Shown in pieces: positions 61,641-64,000 of a stretch of DNA of 64,000 bases (positions are counted from its first letter, which is position 1; every line of letters starts with the position of its first letter). The stretch spans positions 62,001-126,000 of the forward strand of contig CAJPIO010000002.1 of NCBI GenBank assembly GCA_905365145.1, written 5' to 3'. The DNA is from Candidatus Saccharimonadota bacterium (GTDB taxonomy: Bacteria > Patescibacteriota > Saccharimonadia > Saccharimonadales > Saccharimonadaceae). The notes under the pieces are model-generated. The model saw only the letters and a list, made by a program, of their open reading frames with translations. It made no database searches and was not told the origin of the DNA. Made by a program: the position numbers and the translations under genes.

Positions 61641-62524
61641 TGCTAAAATTTCTCAATTCATTTTCAGCGCCGCTGATCGGATCTTTAAGTTTCTGGCCTT
61701 TTTTATGCATCCTCTTGACCATACCATTCATCATTTCACGGCTGATCATGCGCCGGCGCGTAACGTGGTCGTATGTATTCTTTTCCTACGGCTCAATTCT
61801 CTATTTCACGGGGCTAATCTTTTTTACGCTATCGCCAGTACCAAAAGACCCGATTGCCTTTTGCCAAACATATCACATCCAGCCGCAGCTTATCCCCTTC
61901 AACTGGGTTAACGACGTCGTTCAGCCTAACAAAGATACCCTATATATCACGTTGCAATTAGTTATGAATATCGTTTTCTTTGTGCCGCTGGGCATTTTTA
62001 TGAAAGCGTATTTTCACAAGCATTGGAAATTTGCGCTGCTAAGCGGCTTTCTTTTATCGATGCTAATAGAGGTGACGCAGCTAACTGGCGTGTTCGGTTT
62101 ATATCCTTGCAGCTATCGGCTGTTTGATGTGAATGATTTAATAACCAATACCTTTGGCTGCTTGCTCGGATTTATGCTGACGTGGCTAATCGGCTATAAA
62201 GTTCCCAGCATCAAACTCAGCGACGAAAGCTACGCCGCACCCAATCGCCGCAATAAATTCTTAGCCAGCTGCATCAACATAGCCCTTATTATCTTCGCCT
62301 CAGTAGTTACCCGGTCGCTAGTTTATCCGTTTTTCATAGACACCATACAACCTGGTAGGTTCTATCTTTCAGAGCTAGGGATCTGGATTATTATTCAGTT
62401 GTTTATCATACCAAGGATTGCCAAAGGTTGGACGATCGGGAGTTATCTGGTCGGCATCAAACCGAAACGCCAGCGCAAAAGCGATGAACAACAGCCAAAA
62501 GACGATGCTAATCCAGAAAATTAG
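61640..62524 (+). CDS. VanZ-like plus RDD-like membrane protein
   Basis: A 294-residue protein. The N-terminal VanZ-like domain (about 15-185) has IQPQLIPFNWVNDVV, LVMNIVFFVPLGIFM and FDVNDLITNTFGCLLGFM. A C-terminal part (about 200-275) has RDD-type helices and a charged tail. VanZ relatives are linked to teicoplanin resistance or surface modification; here the role is unknown. It starts on the last base of the DsbA-like gene. Confidence 0.83.
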   Translation: MLKFLNSFSAPLIGSLSFWPFLCILLTIPFIISRLIMRRRVTWSYVFFSYGSILYFTGLIFFTLSPVPKDPIAFCQTYHIQPQLIPFNWVNDVVQPNKDTLYITLQLVMNIVFFVPLGIFMKAYFHKHWKFALLSGFLLSMLIEVTQLTGVFGLYPCSYRLFDVNDLITNTFGCLLGFMLTWLIGYKVPSIKLSDESYAAPNRRNKFLASCINIALIIFASVVTRSLVYPFFIDTIQPGRFYLSELGIWIIIQLFIIPRIAKGWTIGSYLVGIKPKRQRKSDEQQPKDDANPEN

Positions 62525-63117
62525 CCTTTCAGCTGCCGCATAAATCCGCGCAGCTGTGACGATGCTCGCTCGATTCTCTCTGTTGTCCAGTATTTATCCG
62601 GCGTGATATCATCGTCGCCAGTCGATTCCTCTTTGTAGCGGCCGATAATCTTGCCATTCTTGACAATCGAGACGTCTGGTACAAATATTCGCGGTTTACC
62701 GCTGTCGTCTTTATCCAAATACGGCTCTAGTTTCTTGACCAATTTTTGGTAAACTTCGTTGTTGCTAGCGCGAGCGTCGCGAATATTCAAATAATATACT
62801 TTATCAACACCTTCAGCCCGAGCTGCCCGATCAACATATTCGCTCAAATGCTGGCACCACGGACACTGCGGAAAACCCAAGAAAACCACGCCGCTGCCGT
62901 GATCAAAGATATCGAGAACTTCTTTGTCGCCGGCATAAACGAAGCGATTATTCGCCGCCACTCGCGGATATTCTGACTTGAATTTGGCAGATTCGGACAC
63001 GTTAGTAGACGGAGTTTTCGGCTGCTCGGCAGCGTGCTGGTAGTTATACCACAATCCAGCCGCCGCTCCGCACAGAATAATTATTACAGAGATAATGGCA
63101 ATAGTTTTTTTGTTCAT
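62521..63117 (-). CDS. Membrane-anchored thioredoxin-fold protein (CPWC)
   Basis: A 198-residue protein with a signal anchor (about 5-25), a Ser/Thr linker and a thioredoxin fold. The active site is VVFLGFPQCPWCQHL (Cys about 84 and 87). A distal strand region has IFVPDVSIVKNGKIIG. It resembles small bacteriocin-operon thioredoxins. It is convergent with the VanZ-like gene (4-base overlap) and has an AAGGGGG Shine-Dalgarno. Confidence 0.83.
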   Translation of the reverse strand: MNKKTIAIISVIIILCGAAAGLWYNYQHAAEQPKTPSTNVSESAKFKSEYPRVAANNRFVYAGDKEVLDIFDHGSGVVFLGFPQCPWCQHLSEYVDRAARAEGVDKVYYLNIRDARASNNEVYQKLVKKLEPYLDKDDSGKPRIFVPDVSIVKNGKIIGRYKEESTGDDDITPDKYWTTERIERASSQLRGFMRQLKG

Positions 63118-63259
63118 GCGCGCCCCCTTTACCTTAGCATTCAGCGTACTTTTATTATACTACAGCGCTTTTGATGACGGAGATAAAGTGAAAGATTAAT
63201 TTATTTTTCGAGTTAAACGCCGTAAAAGTATATAATGTCACATTTTTGCCTAAAATTCA

Positions 63260-63288
63260 TTGACATTTTATTCAAGTACTGATATATA
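63260..63288 (+). promoter_or_regulatory. Consensus promoter before the small membrane ORF
   Basis: TTGACA (63260-63265), a 17-base spacer and TATATA (63283-63288). Transcription would start near 63295, directly before a strong hairpin. The rest of the 63118-63370 gap holds only the upstream side of the CPWC gene and AT-rich sequence. Confidence 0.8.
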
Positions 63289-63300
63289 TATTAGCTTTTG

Positions 63301-63343
63301 CTCAAGCTACAGTCTTAGGGCAAGAGTTGCCCTTTAGCTTGAG
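63301..63343 (+). other. Strong hairpin in the 5' leader
   Basis: Outer arms CTCAAGCTA/TAGCTTGAG (9 of 9 pairs) and inner arms AGGGCAA/TTGCCCT (7 of 7) surround a GAG loop, with a small internal bulge. It lies between the promoter and the Shine-Dalgarno. Confidence 0.8.
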
Positions 63344-63370
63344 TGAAAGAGATCAGAGAGGGGAATGGTC

Positions 63371-63631
63371 ATGAATACCATCCTTGCTATCGCCCTTGTC
63401 TCCCTTTACATCATCACGCCCATGATGACCGCTCTGGCGGTTGCTAAGAGGAACAATGTCGGCATGATCGCAGGGGTCGTCTCCATTGTTGTTTTCAGCG
63501 TTTCGTTCTGGATGTTCTTTGGTCCGTACGCTAACTCTAGCACAACCCTCTTCGCATTTGCTGCTATGTGGCAAGTGTTCGGTAGTGTGGGTGTAATCTG
63601 TAAGGTGGCGGATGAGCTTGACATAATCTGA
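63371..63631 (+). CDS. Small polytopic membrane protein, atypical codon use
   Basis: An 86-residue protein with three hydrophobic segments (about 3-22, 29-49 and 58-75). AGGGG lies 7 bases before the ATG at 63371; an ATG at 63365 is too close to it. It uses GTC, CTT and AAG more than the surrounding genes, which suggests a foreign origin. It has the strongest promoter in the neighbourhood. No family is recognised. Confidence 0.55.
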   Translation: MNTILAIALVSLYIITPMMTALAVAKRNNVGMIAGVVSIVVFSVSFWMFFGPYANSSTTLFAFAAMWQVFGSVGVICKVADELDII

Positions 63632-63639
63632 CACCACTC

Positions 63640-63744
63640 GCGGGCTTAACGCCCGCTGAACTACTCGCTGAACGTCTCCCCGATTGAGATATCTTTCTTG
63701 ATATTTCCCGGGTTGAGACCCGGTTCGGTTTGAGATGTTCGGCG
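63640..63744 (+). ncRNA. Structured RNA-like element: three-way junction after the small ORF
   Basis: GCGGGC/GCCCGC (63640-63656) forms a first hairpin. A 13-pair stem joins 63666-63678 to 63732-63744 (11 Watson-Crick and 2 G-U pairs) and is extended by CCGA/TCGG (63680-63683 with 63725-63728). Inside it are GAGATATC/GATATTTC (63686-63707) and CCGGGT/ACCCGG (63708-63723). There is no terminator-like T-run. The class is unknown. Confidence 0.5.
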
Positions 63745-63779
63745 GGCTAGTTCACTGGAATTATCTATTCTATTTATTT

Positions 63780-64000
63780 CTACAATATACTTTTCACTCG
63801 CTGGACAATTGATTCAACGTCCAGTCCGTGTTTTTGCCATAACTTATCCGCCGTGCCGCTTTCGCCGAATTGGTCGTTGACACCAATCCGCAGAACCTTA
63901 ACTGGCAATGTCTGGCTGAGAATTTCCACCACGGCGCTGCCAAAATCGCCGGGGTAATTACTGCGCTCATGATAGTTCATCCAACTGCGTATTGCGCCGA
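63780..64000 (-). CDS. Transketolase-type protein, C-terminal end (partial)
   Basis: The frame is open to the window edge. The visible 73 codons read RSWMNYHERSNYPGDFGSAV, then KVLRIGVNDQFGESGTADKL and a final helix VESIVQRVKSIL. This matches the C-terminal domain of the transketolase C-terminal subunit family. The catalytic and thiamine-diphosphate regions lie outside the window, so a DXS-like relative cannot be excluded. Confidence 0.75.
   Translation of the reverse strand, partial: GAIRSWMNYHERSNYPGDFGSAVVEILSQTLPVKVLRIGVNDQFGESGTADKLWQKHGLDVESIVQRVKSIL

Overview
The window looks like a chromosomal piece of a Candidatus Saccharibacteria (TM7, CPR/Patescibacteria) genome. This is inferred from the gene set: a compact type IV pilus operon with a PRC-barrel protein, ComEC, RecA/RecX, a split ruv locus, an arginine deiminase operon, many small membrane proteins, thioredoxin-fold proteins and no biosynthetic pathways. 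TGA is used as a stop (for example pilM and the gene upstream of ruvC), so this is not a UGA-recoded Gracilibacteria/Absconditabacteria genome. Base composition is moderate, except for an AT-rich island at about 49.2-52.2 kb. No insertion sequence, CRISPR array or rRNA was seen, and no gene-free stretch exceeds 300 bases; the longest is 63118-63370.

Layout. 0-1 kb: 5' part of aspS. 1.1-7.3 kb: pilus operon pilB-pilC-pilM-pilN-pilO, a small membrane protein and a PRC-barrel protein. 7.3-9.6 kb: recA-recX and a divergent pilin. 9.6-16.1 kb: PH-domain protein and ruvB, ruvA and ruvC, interleaved with an HD hydrolase and a class A PBP that has C-terminal repeats. 16-20.3 kb: a Cys-repeat surface protein, YebC, ComEC and tRNA-Lys. 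20.3-24.3 kb: dnaJ with a CIRCE element, a CBS-domain membrane protein and a DsbA-like protein. 24.3-29.1 kb: a two-component system and a fused GT2-GT39 glycosyltransferase. 29.1-32.9 kb: a PadR/ABC/PspC-domain operon. 32.9-37.4 kb: a methyltransferase, a uracil-DNA glycosylase pseudogene, a UbiB-like kinase between two tiny membrane proteins, a PEBP and a nitrilase. 37.4-41.2 kb: a heterodimeric ABC exporter. 41.3-43.3 kb: groES-groEL with CIRCE. 43.4-49.1 kb: an arginine deiminase operon whose first gene is one 789-codon ArcA-ArcB fusion, followed by the arcD antiporter, a DDAH-like hydrolase and arcC. 49.2-52.7 kb: a duplicated lipase/membrane-protein module and a type I secretion remnant. 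53.5-59.4 kb: an amino-acid ABC importer and a second PadR/ABC operon. 59.5-63.1 kb: a DpnI-like methyl-directed endonuclease and a thiol-redox/VanZ cluster. 63.2-63.8 kb: a strong promoter, a hairpin, a small membrane ORF and a complex RNA-like fold. 63.8-64 kb: the C-terminus of a transketolase-type protein.

How the parts fit. The pili, ComEC, RecA and Ruv proteins make a coherent DNA-uptake and recombination set. The DpnI homologue would restrict Dam-methylated double-stranded DNA. The arc operon would convert arginine to ornithine, CO2, ammonia and ATP, which suits a host-dependent cell with little metabolism, and the nearby polar amino-acid importer may feed it. Both chaperone loci carry CIRCE sites, implying HrcA control.

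A window-wide pattern is that many first-in-operon genes have a -10 hexamer ending only 6-9 nt before the start codon, with no Shine-Dalgarno sequence. This suggests leaderless mRNAs. Genes inside operons more often have clear Shine-Dalgarno sequences. I used this pattern to choose several start codons.
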